In this document: positions 9,900-18,573 of the stretch, one piece after another
Position numbering within the stretch: position 1 is the first letter of the stretch
Layout of the letters: the number at the start of each line of letters is the position of its first letter
From: Gammaproteobacteria bacterium UBA2679
GTDB lineage: Bacteria > Pseudomonadota > Gammaproteobacteria > Pseudomonadales > Oleiphilaceae
Reading direction: 5' to 3'
DNA: 64,000 bases
NCBI GenBank assembly: GCA_002354735.1
Contig: DEMD01000009.1
Location: 62,001 to 126,000, forward strand
Position numbers and translations under genes: made by a program
Notes under the pieces: model-generated
The model's input: only the letters and a program-made list of their open reading frames with translations
Told to the model about the DNA's origin: nothing
Databases searched by the model: none

Positions 9900-10867
9900 C
9901 AGCGACTCCGGTGCAGCAATAGCAGGAATGTCGGCACGCCAAGGAGCGCCGTGATCACACCAACCGGCAACTGCTCCGGCGCGATCACCGTGCGAGCCAG
10001 GGTATCGGCCAATGTCAGGAGCATGCCGCCGGCGAGGGCGCAGGCCGGAAGTATCAGGCGCTGGTCGTTGCCCAGGATCAGGCGCAGCATATGTGGCACC
10101 ACCAGACCGACAAAGCCGATACTGCCAGCTGTCGTCACGGCAACGGCCGTGAGCAGACTGGCTATCACATAGATGCCCCATTCCATCGGCTTGACAGCGA
10201 CTCCAAGTGCAGCCGCCTGCAGCGGTCCGCGTGCGAGCACGTTAAGACTCCGCCCGAGCGGGATAACGAGGAAACAGACGGCGAGCAGAATAACAAGTGC
10301 GTACCAGGGGCTGTGGGCATAAGAAAGATCGCCCATCAACCAATACAACATACCGGGCAGACGACTGGCGGGGCTGAGCGCAAGCATCAAGGTGATGAAA
10401 GCGCCCCAACCGGCTGCGACCACCACACCAGTGAGCAGAAGACGCGAAGGCGTCCAGCTGCCCGTGCCATGAGCAAGGCCAAAAACGAGCAGAGTCGACA
10501 GCAATGCGCCTGCGAAAGCCGCACCGGAAACAATGAGCGCGCCCATGCCTGCCACCATCGCAGCCAGCGCGCCTACAGCGGCACCGCCAGAAAGGCCGAG
10601 TACATAAGGATCGGCGAGCGGATTCCGCAGAAGCACCTGCATCAGTGCACCAGCAACGGCCAGTAAGCCGCCTGTGGCAAAAGCCGCCAACGACCGCGGC
10701 AGACGAAGATCGAGCACGAGTGTCTGGGCCAGAGCACTGCCCTCGCCCATGAATACCGCCCAGACTTCGTCGATGGGCACAGAGGAGCTACCGACAGTGA
10801 CCGATATCAGGAGCGCAAGTATCGACAGCAGGGCCAGCAGCAGCAGTGGCAGAATCAATCCCGGCAT
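9899..10867 (-). CDS. btuC: cobalamin ABC transporter permease
   Basis: A 322-residue FecCD-family inner membrane permease with about ten transmembrane helices. Family signatures include LDLRLPRSLAAFATGGLLAVAG near the start and GFVGLVVPHMLRLILG in the second half, the region that contacts the ATPase. It should form the BtuC2D2 channel with the btuD product and receive corrinoid from BtuF. It sits 33 bases downstream of btuF and overlaps btuD by one base. The family also carries haem and siderophores, but the riboswitch and surrounding cob genes make cobalamin or other corrinoids the likely cargo. Confidence 0.92.
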   Translation of the reverse strand: MPGLILPLLLLALLSILALLISVTVGSSSVPIDEVWAVFMGEGSALAQTLVLDLRLPRSLAAFATGGLLAVAGALMQVLLRNPLADPYVLGLSGGAAVGALAAMVAGMGALIVSGAAFAGALLSTLLVFGLAHGTGSWTPSRLLLTGVVVAAGWGAFITLMLALSPASRLPGMLYWLMGDLSYAHSPWYALVILLAVCFLVIPLGRSLNVLARGPLQAAALGVAVKPMEWGIYVIASLLTAVAVTTAGSIGFVGLVVPHMLRLILGNDQRLILPACALAGGMLLTLADTLARTVIAPEQLPVGVITALLGVPTFLLLLHRSR

Positions 10868-10900
10868 GCGACAGCGCCTCCGACTGCCGGAGTGCCTGTT

Positions 10901-11794
10901 TTAGCGGTTGGCACGCGCCTGCTCCAGTTTTTCACAGACTGCACGACTGCCTTGGAGCAGCCTCGGGGTTGGCCGCTGTATCAGTGATGGCGGTATGAAG
11001 AAGAGACTGTCCTGTTGCACCGCTTTCAAATCCTTGAAGCTGCGCCACGGTGTCAGCCACTGCGGATTTTCCTCACCCATACCACCGGCGATGATTGCCT
11101 CTGGATTGCTTACCAGAACAGCTTCAGTATCTATTCTGGGCACCAGTCGATCCAGCTTACCGAAGACGTTTCGCCCGCCACACAAGGCCAGCACCTTGCC
11201 GATGAGGTGCTCATCGTTCACCGTCATCAAAGGCTCGTCCCAGACCTGATAAAACACAGTTACCGGGTCTGCCTTCTCGTAGCGAGCGGCCACATCTGCG
11301 ATGCCCTTGCGAAACTCACCGGCGACTGCGCCGCCCTCTGCTTCTGTGCCAGCAAGATGGGCCAGGCGCTCTATCGCCGTTGCTACGCCTTCGAAGTCAC
11401 GTGGCTCGATAAAGAACAGGGTAAGTCCCAGCGCATCGAGCTTGTCGACCTGCTCCTGTGGATTTCCGGTGGTCCAACCGATCAACAGGTCTGGCTTCAG
11501 TGAAACCAGCGCCTCCAGATCAAGCCTGGTATGGCTGCCTACGGAGCGGACCTGGCGCGCTGCGGCCGGATAGTCGCTGTGTGAAACGACCGCAACGACC
11601 TGCTCGCCCGCCCCTGCCGCGTAGACCAGCTCAGTAGCCCCCGGAGACAACGCGGCAATTCGTTTGGCTGGCGAGGCAAGACACACCTTTCGGTCCATAT
11701 CATCCGTAGCGCAGCGCTCGGCCGCGTAGGCAGTCGAGGCGCTTATCAGGAGCAAAACCAAGAGCCTCCGGACAAAAGCAGCTGAACTAATCAT
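10901..11794 (-). CDS. btuF: periplasmic corrinoid-binding protein
   Basis: A 297-residue class III periplasmic binding protein. The N-terminus has a signal peptide (LLVLLLISASTAYA, cleavage near residue 24). The mature part has the BtuF-like opening RIAALSPGATELVYAAGAG, followed by VAVVSHSDYP and SLKPDLLIGW, and ends in a second lobe with PRLLQGSRAVCEKL. It delivers corrinoid from the outer membrane receptor to BtuCD. An AAGGAGA ribosome-binding site precedes the ATG. The gene lies about 60 bases after btuB in the same operon. Related proteins bind haem or siderophores, but the context strongly favours cobalamin. Confidence 0.92.
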   Translation of the reverse strand: MISSAAFVRRLLVLLLISASTAYAAERCATDDMDRKVCLASPAKRIAALSPGATELVYAAGAGEQVVAVVSHSDYPAAARQVRSVGSHTRLDLEALVSLKPDLLIGWTTGNPQEQVDKLDALGLTLFFIEPRDFEGVATAIERLAHLAGTEAEGGAVAGEFRKGIADVAARYEKADPVTVFYQVWDEPLMTVNDEHLIGKVLALCGGRNVFGKLDRLVPRIDTEAVLVSNPEAIIAGGMGEENPQWLTPWRSFKDLKAVQQDSLFFIPPSLIQRPTPRLLQGSRAVCEKLEQARANR

Positions 11795-11854
11795 CGGAGT
11801 CTCCTTGAACTGGCGCTGTCAGGGGCGCGGAAGTCAACATTGCCGGAAAAACGC

Positions 11855-13681
11855 TTAGCGGAACTCGTACTGCACCGTCAGCAGCGCCACGCGACCCGCA
11901 TTGATGTAGTCGACACCATCGAAGCGTTTGGCTGTGGCGTACTGCTTATCCAGCACATTGTCCACCGTCAGACGAGTGGTCCAGTCCTGGGCGAAGGCCC
12001 AGCCCGCCCGTAAGTCCAGAGTGGTGAAGCCGCCGATCCTGTCTTCGTTATCAGCATCATCGTAGCGATAGCCCTGGGCTTTGATTGATGCCCCGAGGTA
12101 GACGCTGCCGATATCCCGATCGACATCCAGTCGTAGTTGTTTGCCACTGCGTCGACGAATCCGGTTATCGCTGCCGAGATCCCGTGGATCCATGACTGAG
12201 GCCGTCGCTTTCACAGCCCAGTCCCCAAATTCTGCACCAGTACTGAGTTCGAGCCCGCGAATCCGCGCCTCATCTACATTGTAGGGCGCAAAGACACCGC
12301 CCTGGGAAACGAAGGCGATCAGGTTATCGACCTCGTTCTGGTACACAGCAGCATCCCAGTACCAAGTGTCATAGTGGCCACTGGCGCCAATTTCGTAGGC
12401 GTCGGCAGTTTCCGGCTCAAGCGTAGCGTTGCCGAAGTCAGGAAAGTACAGGTCATTGAAGGTCGGCGCGCGAAAGGAAGTACGATAGCTGGTGCGTAGG
12501 CGGTGGGCATCATCAAGGGCGTAGCCCAAGGCAATAGCACCGGTATTGTGGCGACCGTAGGCTTCGTTATCGTCAGTGCGCAGACTTACCTGGACTTCAG
12601 GGGCTCCGAAATCCAGCAGGAGCATGCCAAAGATAGCAGTGTTATCGCGGCTGCTTTCAGCATAATCGGTGGTGCTGTCAACATCATCCACGGCAAACTC
12701 GCCACCCAGAATGATCTGATGCGAAGCGAAATCGATGTAGTTTTCCCACCGGGCACTATTGGTTTCGGTATCGAAGGTCGAAGGCTCGTCGCCATCAAGC
12801 TTGTTATCACTGTCATCCAGTGACTGTGCAAGCTGGAGTCGACTAAGCCAGCGATCCGTAACTGGCGCATCAAGCGAGACGCCGAGGGTTTGGACGGCAA
12901 AATCGGTCTCGCCACCTTCGAATTCGGTATTCCCTTCCGCCCGGAACAACATCACATCTGCACCGAAGCCATTCTCGAAGATGTGTCCAAGGCGTGCGAT
13001 GCCCGAGTTGTTCTCGTAGCCCTTGTGGTCGCCACCTTCAATCAGGGCTACGCCATCGGTCCTGAACTGATTGGCAGCCAGGCTAAAACTTGTACGCCTG
13101 TGGGTTCCAGCCAGGCCAGCGCCGAGCTTTGTAGAGTCGTAGTCGCCAGCACCGAGCGTTACCCAGCCCTCAGGCGAACCACTGGCAGTATGTGTGAAAG
13201 CCTGCACCACACCGCCAACCGCATCAGCCCCATAGAGGCTGCTGCGGGAACCCCGAACGATCTCGACTCGTTCAAGCATTTCAGGCGGGATGAAGGTCCA
13301 GGGTGCGCTGCCTGCTGTGGCAGAACGCACGCGAACGCCATCGATCAGCAGCACGGTCGACTCGCTGCCGGTACCGCGAGTAAATACGCTCGTGGCTTTT
13401 CCAAAGGAGCCGTTTCCAGAGACATCGATGCCTGGCTGCCCTCTCAGTAATTCCGAGAATGCCAGCGGCTGCCGCCTTTCGATATCCGCTTCTTCAATGA
13501 CGGTGACCGACGAAAGACTCTCACCGACCGTCTGGCTCTTGAGATTGGCCGTAACGACCACTGGCTCCAGACGACGCAGCTCGGTTTCAGCGCTGATGGA
13601 ACCAGCAGAAAGCGCTGCGGTGGAAGAACACAGAGAAAACCCTGACCAGGCTATCACGTGAAAATTTTTGAATACTGACAT
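11855..13681 (-). CDS. btuB: TonB-dependent outer membrane cobalamin receptor
   Basis: A 608-residue TonB-dependent receptor whose length matches BtuB (~600). A signal peptide is followed by a TonB-box-like segment (EPVVVTANL, about residues 35-43). Next comes the plug domain with LLRGQPGIDVSGNGSFG and VEIVRGSRSSLYGADAVGG. The 22-strand barrel closes with a terminal aromatic strand (ALLTVQYEFR). The C-terminal half has DVDRDIGSVYLGASIKAQG, resembling BtuB more than siderophore receptors. An in-frame TAA just upstream fixes the ATG at 13681. It is the first gene after the cobalamin riboswitch. A TonB-ExbB-ExbD system for it is not in the window, unless the ExbB/ExbD-like pair downstream contributes. 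Confidence 0.93.
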   Translation of the reverse strand: MSVFKNFHVIAWSGFSLCSSTAALSAGSISAETELRRLEPVVVTANLKSQTVGESLSSVTVIEEADIERRQPLAFSELLRGQPGIDVSGNGSFGKATSVFTRGTGSESTVLLIDGVRVRSATAGSAPWTFIPPEMLERVEIVRGSRSSLYGADAVGGVVQAFTHTASGSPEGWVTLGAGDYDSTKLGAGLAGTHRRTSFSLAANQFRTDGVALIEGGDHKGYENNSGIARLGHIFENGFGADVMLFRAEGNTEFEGGETDFAVQTLGVSLDAPVTDRWLSRLQLAQSLDDSDNKLDGDEPSTFDTETNSARWENYIDFASHQIILGGEFAVDDVDSTTDYAESSRDNTAIFGMLLLDFGAPEVQVSLRTDDNEAYGRHNTGAIALGYALDDAHRLRTSYRTSFRAPTFNDLYFPDFGNATLEPETADAYEIGASGHYDTWYWDAAVYQNEVDNLIAFVSQGGVFAPYNVDEARIRGLELSTGAEFGDWAVKATASVMDPRDLGSDNRIRRRSGKQLRLDVDRDIGSVYLGASIKAQGYRYDDADNEDRIGGFTTLDLRAGWAFAQDWTTRLTVDNVLDKQYATAKRFDGVDYINAGRVALLTVQYEFR

Positions 13682-13865
13682 CTTGAATGCTTACCCAGCT
13701 CGACGTGCACGCCCGCACGATGGTTTCTAGAGCGGCAGCGACTTGGGTGGCGGGCTTGTTGCGAACTGAGCAGCGGGGCTCGATTGCACCCACCAGACCA
13801 TCGCCCACCGCAACGTTTGGTGCTGGCATCACTTACCGCCCATTTCAGTGGGGCAGCAGGATACC
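13682..13865 (-). promoter_or_regulatory. btuB leader between riboswitch aptamer and start codon
   Basis: About 180 bases separate the B12 box from the btuB ATG. This leader is GC-rich and should hold the expression platform, but I do not see a clear intrinsic terminator with a U-tract in it. The sequence just upstream of the ATG has only a weak Shine-Dalgarno match (GGGTAAGC). Ribosome-binding-site masking is therefore more likely than termination. No small gene with convincing coding character is visible here. Confidence 0.45.
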
Positions 13866-14064
13866 GAATTTCAGGCCGGTCTCCGGGCTCTTGAGCAGAT
13901 GCAGGCATCCTCCACTGATCACCTTCCCATACCTGCGGTACAGTGATGCATTCGACCAGGGTTAACTCAATTACCGTTGCGGGGGCAGCGCTGGACTGTT
14001 CTGCGTCGAAGCAGATTCACCAGCTTCCCGTTTCACCCTCGCACGCATTGCACGAGGGCACCTG
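13866..14064 (-). ncRNA. Adenosylcobalamin riboswitch aptamer
   Basis: On the minus strand all hallmark pieces of the class I cobalamin riboswitch occur in order. CAGGTGCCC starts near 14064, followed by GAGGGTGAAACGGGAAGC and a GGTGAATC segment. The nearly invariant CTGCCCCCGCAACGGTAA lies around 13971-13990, then GATCAGTGGAGGATG. Finally the B12 box AGCCCGGAGACCGGCC falls at about 13874-13889. These match the established consensus closely. High adenosylcobalamin is expected to switch off btuB and probably the whole downstream operon through bluB. Confidence 0.95.
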
Positions 14065-14076
14065 AAAAGTGCGGCA

Positions 14077-14105
14077 AGGCTAACAATGAGCGGGGGATGG
14101 GTCAA
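14077..14105 (-). promoter_or_regulatory. Probable sigma-70 promoter of the btuB operon
   Basis: On the minus strand TTGACC (14100-14105) and TAGCCT (14077-14082) are separated by 17 bases. The predicted transcription start, near 14070, falls just before the first conserved riboswitch segment. That placement supports the call, although the -10 match is only moderate. Confidence 0.6.
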
Positions 14106-14259
14106 TCGTATTCGCAGCTGATTTGAAAATGCCCGAACGATCGGCATCGGCCAAAAGGATGAATCGTGCTGTGATTTTCAACCGCCTGCCTGATAGGCCA
14201 GGCCTCCCGTCTTCCCTAGACTTCGGATTTCGATACACCCTCGTTTAGGGACGACAACA

Positions 14260-17181
14260 ATGACGACATCACTGTTCCCCAGGAACAAACTCTGCCGCGC
14301 AATACTGCTTGGTGCGAGCCTGGCGCTTGCCAGCGGGCTGCCGACTTCTGCAACGGCGGCGCCCTGCGACGCACCACAATGGCAGGAAGGCAACACCTTC
14401 AAGCTTGGCCAGGAAGTGATCTACCAGCAGAATATCTACAGAGCGCTGGTGACCCACACCGCCTGGACTGGTGCTGGCTGGACTCCCCTGACCAATTCAT
14501 TGTGGACGCTGGTCGGCCCCGCTTACTGCGGTGGTGGTGGCATAGATAGCGGCGACGGCGGCGTGAATAAGCCAGGTGACGGTGGTGATGATCCTTCCAC
14601 GCCGGTCAAGAGCGGCACTACAAGATTCATCCCATATATCTACTCGTGGGGCATCGGCAATAGCGCCTACTGGGTGAACGACCTGCGCCAGCTGCCAAGC
14701 GGTGTGAACGATATTCTGCTGGCCTTTGCCCTCGCTTACGGCGATGAGATACGGCTACAGGCAGATGACCCCGACCTACTCAAGACCCAGATTTCCGCAG
14801 CGCACCAGAAAAACATCAAAGTCGGCGTCTCTACCGGAGGCGCTTCCGCAGGCTATCTTCACGAAATGGCGGGCACACCTGCAGTGGTTGCCAGCAAGTT
14901 CGTCGCTTTCGTCAAAGACTACGGCTTCGACTTCATCGACGTCGATTTTGAAGGCTCTTATATTGCCGACGCTGCTGCCCGCGACCGCATGGTCGCTATC
15001 ATGGCGGCAGTACGCCGGCAACTGCCGCAGCACCCCATCACGCTCACTGTACCAAGCCACGGCGGAGAAACCGGCCTGAGTAGCGGTGTGATAGCCATGG
15101 CCAAAGCGATGTACGACGCCAATGCACTCAGCGCAGTGACGGCCATGTCTTTCGATTACTACGGCCTCAATCGGGACGTCTACCAGGCCGCGAAGGTTTC
15201 TGTAGGTCTGATCGCAGAACATCTCACGGGCGAATGCAATACCGCTACTGGTATGGTCTGCGCCGATCATTTCGATGAATTCGACAAGGCTCGTGGTCTG
15301 TACGGCATTATCAGCATGATCGGCAAGGCTGATGATGGCCACGCTACGACAGTCGATGAACAGGCCCGTCAGACGAAGTTCGCCAAGGATAACGGCCTGT
15401 ATTCCATAGGCTTCTGGGCGCTCAATCGGGACCAGAGTTGCGACATCGATCTTGCCCAATGCTCGGGTGTAAGCGCTGCGAATGGTGCGTATACCACGGC
15501 TACGGTCAAGGCGCTCGGGCAGTTTGGCGGGGGGAACCCTGGTAGTGGTTCTGGCGGCAGCGACGGCGGGACCGGTGGCGGAAGCGGCGACGGCAGCTCA
15601 GGTGGCGGTGCGGGCGGCGGCGACAGCTGCGTGGAAGGCGCCGTTGCAGCCTGGACTTCAGGCGCTGTGTACACCAAGGGTATGCAATCCACACACGGCG
15701 GCCGCCTCTGGGAAGCCCAGTGGTGGACCCAGAATGACACGCCGGGCACCGGCGGCGACTGGGGCGTCTGGCGCGACCGTGGTGCAGCCGAAGACTGTCC
15801 TGATGGCGGCGACGGCGGTACGGACGGCGGTGACGGTGGAACTGGCGGCGGCACTGATGGCGGTACTGACGGTGACACCGATGGTGGATCTGACGGCGGC
15901 GGAAACGGCGGTGGCACCGACGGCGGTACCGATAACCCCGATGGCGGTACTGGCGGCGGCGGCAATGTCGTCGCGAGTTACTTCGTTGAATGGGGCATCT
16001 ACGGCCGCAACTATCATGTTGCCGATGTGCCTGCCGAAAAGCTCTCTCACCTGCTCTACGGCTTCATTGCGATCTGCGGTCCGAACGAGTCATTACAGCT
16101 AGCCAACCCTGCAGGCTATTCAGCACTCATGAGTGAATGCGCCGATCAAGCAGACTACACGGTCACGATACACGACCGTTTCGCTGCGCTGGAAAAGAGC
16201 TATCCCGGTGATAAATGGGATGATCCAATTCGCGGCAATTTCGGTCAGCTGGCGAAGATGAAAGCAGCTAACCCGCATATCAAGGTTCTGCCCTCCATTG
16301 GCGGCTGGACCCTGTCCGACCCCTTCCATCCTATGGCGAACGATCCTGCGAAACGCCGGACCTTCATCACTTCGACTATTGAGTTTCTTAAGACCTACAA
16401 GGTTTTTGATGGTCTCGATCTCGACTGGGAATATCCAGGTGGCGGCGGTGCCAACCCAAAACTGGGCGCGGATAGTGATGCTGAAGCCTTCGCGACCCTC
16501 ATGCGTGAACTGCGACAGGCACTCGATGGCCTGGAAGCTGAAACCGGTCGGGAGTATCTGCTCACCGCGGCTGTCGGCGCTGCTGCGGCGAAGATAGACA
16601 AGGTCGACTACCAGAATGCCGCAGCACACATGGACTACGTATTTGCGATGACCTACGACTTCTACGGCGCCTGGGACGGCACCCTCGGTCACCAGGCAGG
16701 CCTCTATGCAGCCACGAATGAAGCCACTCCGGGTTTCAATGGTGATACTGCCATCGACAATCTGCTTGCTGCAGGTGTACCAGCCGACAAACTCGTTCTC
16801 GGCGTCGCCATGTATGGGCGCGGCTGGCAGGGCGTAACAGGCGGCAGTGCCAATGATCCATTCAGCGGCACTGGTGGTTCGGCCATCCCGGGCACCTGGG
16901 AAGCCGGCGTACTGGATTACAAGGATATCGAACAGAACTATCTTGGCGGCGCCAACGGCACGGGCATCAACGGCTTCACCTATGGCTACGATGCGCAAGC
17001 AGAGGCCCCTTGGCTTTACAGCGCCAGCAAAGGCCAACTGATCAGCTTCGAGAACGAACGTTCAGCTAAAGCAAAAGCCAAATATGCTAAAGATCATGGC
17101 CTTGCGGGTGTTTTCTCATGGGAAATCGATGCCGACAATGGCCGCATTCTGGATGCCATGCGTCAAGGTGTAGCGAGGTAA
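14260..17181 (+). CDS. Secreted chitinase with two GH18 domains and two chitin-binding modules
   Basis: A 973-residue secreted enzyme. A signal peptide (cleavage after ATAA, near residue 34) is followed by a CBM5/12 chitin-binding module (about 35-90, several Trp). The first GH18 domain runs about 125-420, with VSTGGAS and the catalytic DVDFEGS motif (acid Glu near residue 231). A Gly/Ser linker, a second CBM5/12 (about 455-510) and a long Gly/Asp/Thr linker follow. The second GH18 domain (about 570-970) has PSIGGWT, the catalytic DGLDLDWEYPG (Glu near 724) and a MTYDFYGAWD segment. The two catalytic domains are of different subfamilies, so they may cut chitin in complementary ways. An AGGGA ribosome-binding site precedes the ATG, and a strong terminator follows. 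Catalytic residues in both domains look intact. Confidence 0.95.
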   Translation: MTTSLFPRNKLCRAILLGASLALASGLPTSATAAPCDAPQWQEGNTFKLGQEVIYQQNIYRALVTHTAWTGAGWTPLTNSLWTLVGPAYCGGGGIDSGDGGVNKPGDGGDDPSTPVKSGTTRFIPYIYSWGIGNSAYWVNDLRQLPSGVNDILLAFALAYGDEIRLQADDPDLLKTQISAAHQKNIKVGVSTGGASAGYLHEMAGTPAVVASKFVAFVKDYGFDFIDVDFEGSYIADAAARDRMVAIMAAVRRQLPQHPITLTVPSHGGETGLSSGVIAMAKAMYDANALSAVTAMSFDYYGLNRDVYQAAKVSVGLIAEHLTGECNTATGMVCADHFDEFDKARGLYGIISMIGKADDGHATTVDEQARQTKFAKDNGLYSIGFWALNRDQSCDIDLAQCSGVSAANGAYTTATVKALGQFGGGNPGSGSGGSDGGTGGGSGDGSSGGGAGGGDSCVEGAVAAWTSGAVYTKGMQSTHGGRLWEAQWWTQNDTPGTGGDWGVWRDRGAAEDCPDGGDGGTDGGDGGTGGGTDGGTDGDTDGGSDGGGNGGGTDGGTDNPDGGTGGGGNVVASYFVEWGIYGRNYHVADVPAEKLSHLLYGFIAICGPNESLQLANPAGYSALMSECADQADYTVTIHDRFAALEKSYPGDKWDDPIRGNFGQLAKMKAANPHIKVLPSIGGWTLSDPFHPMANDPAKRRTFITSTIEFLKTYKVFDGLDLDWEYPGGGGANPKLGADSDAEAFATLMRELRQALDGLEAETGREYLLTAAVGAAAAKIDKVDYQNAAAHMDYVFAMTYDFYGAWDGTLGHQAGLYAATNEATPGFNGDTAIDNLLAAGVPADKLVLGVAMYGRGWQGVTGGSANDPFSGTGGSAIPGTWEAGVLDYKDIEQNYLGGANGTGINGFTYGYDAQAEAPWLYSASKGQLISFENERSAKAKAKYAKDHGLAGVFSWEIDADNGRILDAMRQGVAR
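15802..15963 (+). repeat. Low-complexity GGC/GAY-rich linker repeat inside the chitinase
   Basis: About 160 bases of imperfect short repeats encode a linker made almost only of Gly, Asp and Thr between the second chitin-binding module and the second GH18 domain. A similar but shorter Gly/Ser-rich stretch lies at 15526-15625. Such tracts can vary in length by slippage. They act as flexible spacers in modular chitinases. Confidence 0.85.
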
Positions 17182-17226
17182 GCCGAGGGCGAGTATCGCT
17201 AGACGTCCAGTGTCGCAGCGATCTTT

Positions 17227-17254
17227 AGGGGATGCCCAGGCATCCCCTTTTTTT
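17227..17254 (+). terminator. Intrinsic terminator of the chitinase gene
   Basis: AGGGGATGC (17227-17235) and GCATCCCCT (17240-17248) form a perfect nine-base-pair stem around a CCAG loop and are followed by a run of T to 17254. It lies 45 bases after the chitinase stop. It separates that gene from the sensory genes downstream. Confidence 0.93.
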
Positions 17255-17373
17255 CGCCTCTGGGAAGCAGTCACAGTTCTGCTCACTGAACCACCATACA
17301 ATCCATTCAAACAATCGATACAAACACTATTGGCCTGTCGCATTCTCCCGACAGGGCGCAGGGAGGCACTGAC

Positions 17374-18573
17374 TTGTTCGGAATGATTAGGATCAGGGGC
17401 TCCAGGGCTCCGCTTGTCGATCTGTGCGTTTCGCGCCGCAGTCTGGGTTTGATCTACCTGCTCTTCGTCTTGAGTCTGCTTAGCACCAGTGCATCAGCCG
17501 CCCGGTCCGACAATACGCGGCCGCGTGTGGTGTTTCTCAATCCGGCCACACCAGAAAATATCTTCTGGGAAAAGGTCACCCGCCTCATGCGGCACGGCGC
17601 GCAACAGCTGGACATGGATCTCACTGTCTCCTATCAGACGCAGGAGGACATCACGAGTCGCTTCTCCTATGTCAAGGCCGCGAACGATATATTGAGCGCC
17701 GAGAATCCGCCGGACTATCTGCTATTTCTCAACTTGCGGGACACTGGTCACCGCATACTCGAGCAGGCCGAGGCAGTTGGCGTAAAAAGCATGATGATTC
17801 TCAGCGACATTCATGATGATGAGCGTCTGCTATTCGGGGAGCCTCGTGGAAAATTCAGACACTGGATAGGACATCTGGTTTCCGACGACCATCAGGCCGG
17901 ATATCTCCTGGCCGACCGTCTGCTGACCATGGCCCGTAAGCTCGATCGATCGGGTGTGATTGAAACTGTGGGCATCAACGGATCTATCAACGGTACGGCG
18001 GCCGCTTTGCGGGCGCAGGGGCTGAAACAGGCGCTGGCCGAGCACGAACGCAGCAGTCTCAATGCCCTCGTCAATTCGAGAACATGGCTGAGACAGGACG
18101 GCCAGGCCAAGGCGCTCGTCTTGTTGCGCCGACATCCCGGAACCGAAGTGATATGGGCCGCATCGGACGGCCTCGCTCTCGGCGCAAGCGACGCTGCCGC
18201 CGAAATTGGTGGTGGCAGCGCTGGCGCAAGGTTCGTTGGCGGCATTGACTGGACAGATGAGGCGCTTGAGGCAGTCACCAAAGGCCAGCTTACGCTATCT
18301 GTCGGCGGCCACGTACTTGAAAGCCTCATCGCCTTGGTCCTGCTGCACGACCACTACCACGGTCGGGACTTCAATCGGGACCCTGGCGCCCGCCTGCTCA
18401 CGCCGATGGCTGTTGCCGATCGACGCTCCGCTGCACAGTTGCAGAAGCGCATGAACGCCGATCTCGATGCGGTAAATATCCAGCGTCTGTCCAAAGTCAG
18501 GGATCATACGCTCGAGCGCTATGACTTCAGCATCGCAAATATTCTCTCCTTGCCGCAGGGCGCGCTCGAGTGA
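17374..18573 (+). CDS. Periplasmic sugar-binding-protein-like sensor component
   Basis: A 399-residue class I periplasmic binding protein (Peripla_BP_4/LacI-type fold). A long N-terminus leads into a signal peptide (LIYLLFVLSLLSTSASA). The mature protein opens PRVVFLNPATPENIFWEKVTRLM and contains GVKSMMILSD, ETVGINGSINGTAAALRAQGL and the hinge-like ASDGLALGASDAA. The TTG start at 17374 has a GGGAGG ribosome-binding site seven bases upstream, better spaced than for the ATG at 17383. The stop overlaps the GTG of the hybrid kinase (GTGA). No ABC permease or ATPase is adjacent. I therefore infer a sensor partner of the kinase, as TorT is for TorS or LuxP for LuxQ, rather than a transporter subunit. 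The ligand is unknown; the neighbouring chitinase makes a chitin oligosaccharide a reasonable guess. Confidence 0.8.
   Translation: MFGMIRIRGSRAPLVDLCVSRRSLGLIYLLFVLSLLSTSASAARSDNTRPRVVFLNPATPENIFWEKVTRLMRHGAQQLDMDLTVSYQTQEDITSRFSYVKAANDILSAENPPDYLLFLNLRDTGHRILEQAEAVGVKSMMILSDIHDDERLLFGEPRGKFRHWIGHLVSDDHQAGYLLADRLLTMARKLDRSGVIETVGINGSINGTAAALRAQGLKQALAEHERSSLNALVNSRTWLRQDGQAKALVLLRRHPGTEVIWAASDGLALGASDAAAEIGGGSAGARFVGGIDWTDEALEAVTKGQLTLSVGGHVLESLIALVLLHDHYHGRDFNRDPGARLLTPMAVADRRSAAQLQKRMNADLDAVNIQRLSKVRDHTLERYDFSIANILSLPQGALE

Noticed and set aside
15369..15965. Long minus-strand frame rich in Pro-Pro-Ser opposite the chitinase linkers
   Set aside because: It is the mirror of the Gly/Asp repeat tract on the coding strand; it has no ribosome-binding site and no domain.
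16120..17037. 305-codon minus-strand frame opposite the second GH18 domain
   Set aside because: Antisense shadow of a well-supported catalytic domain; composition is not protein-like and there is no start context.
17374..18573. Periplasmic binding protein considered as an ABC sugar importer subunit
   Set aside because: No permease or ATPase nearby and a coupled overlap with a histidine kinase gene point to a sensor role instead.
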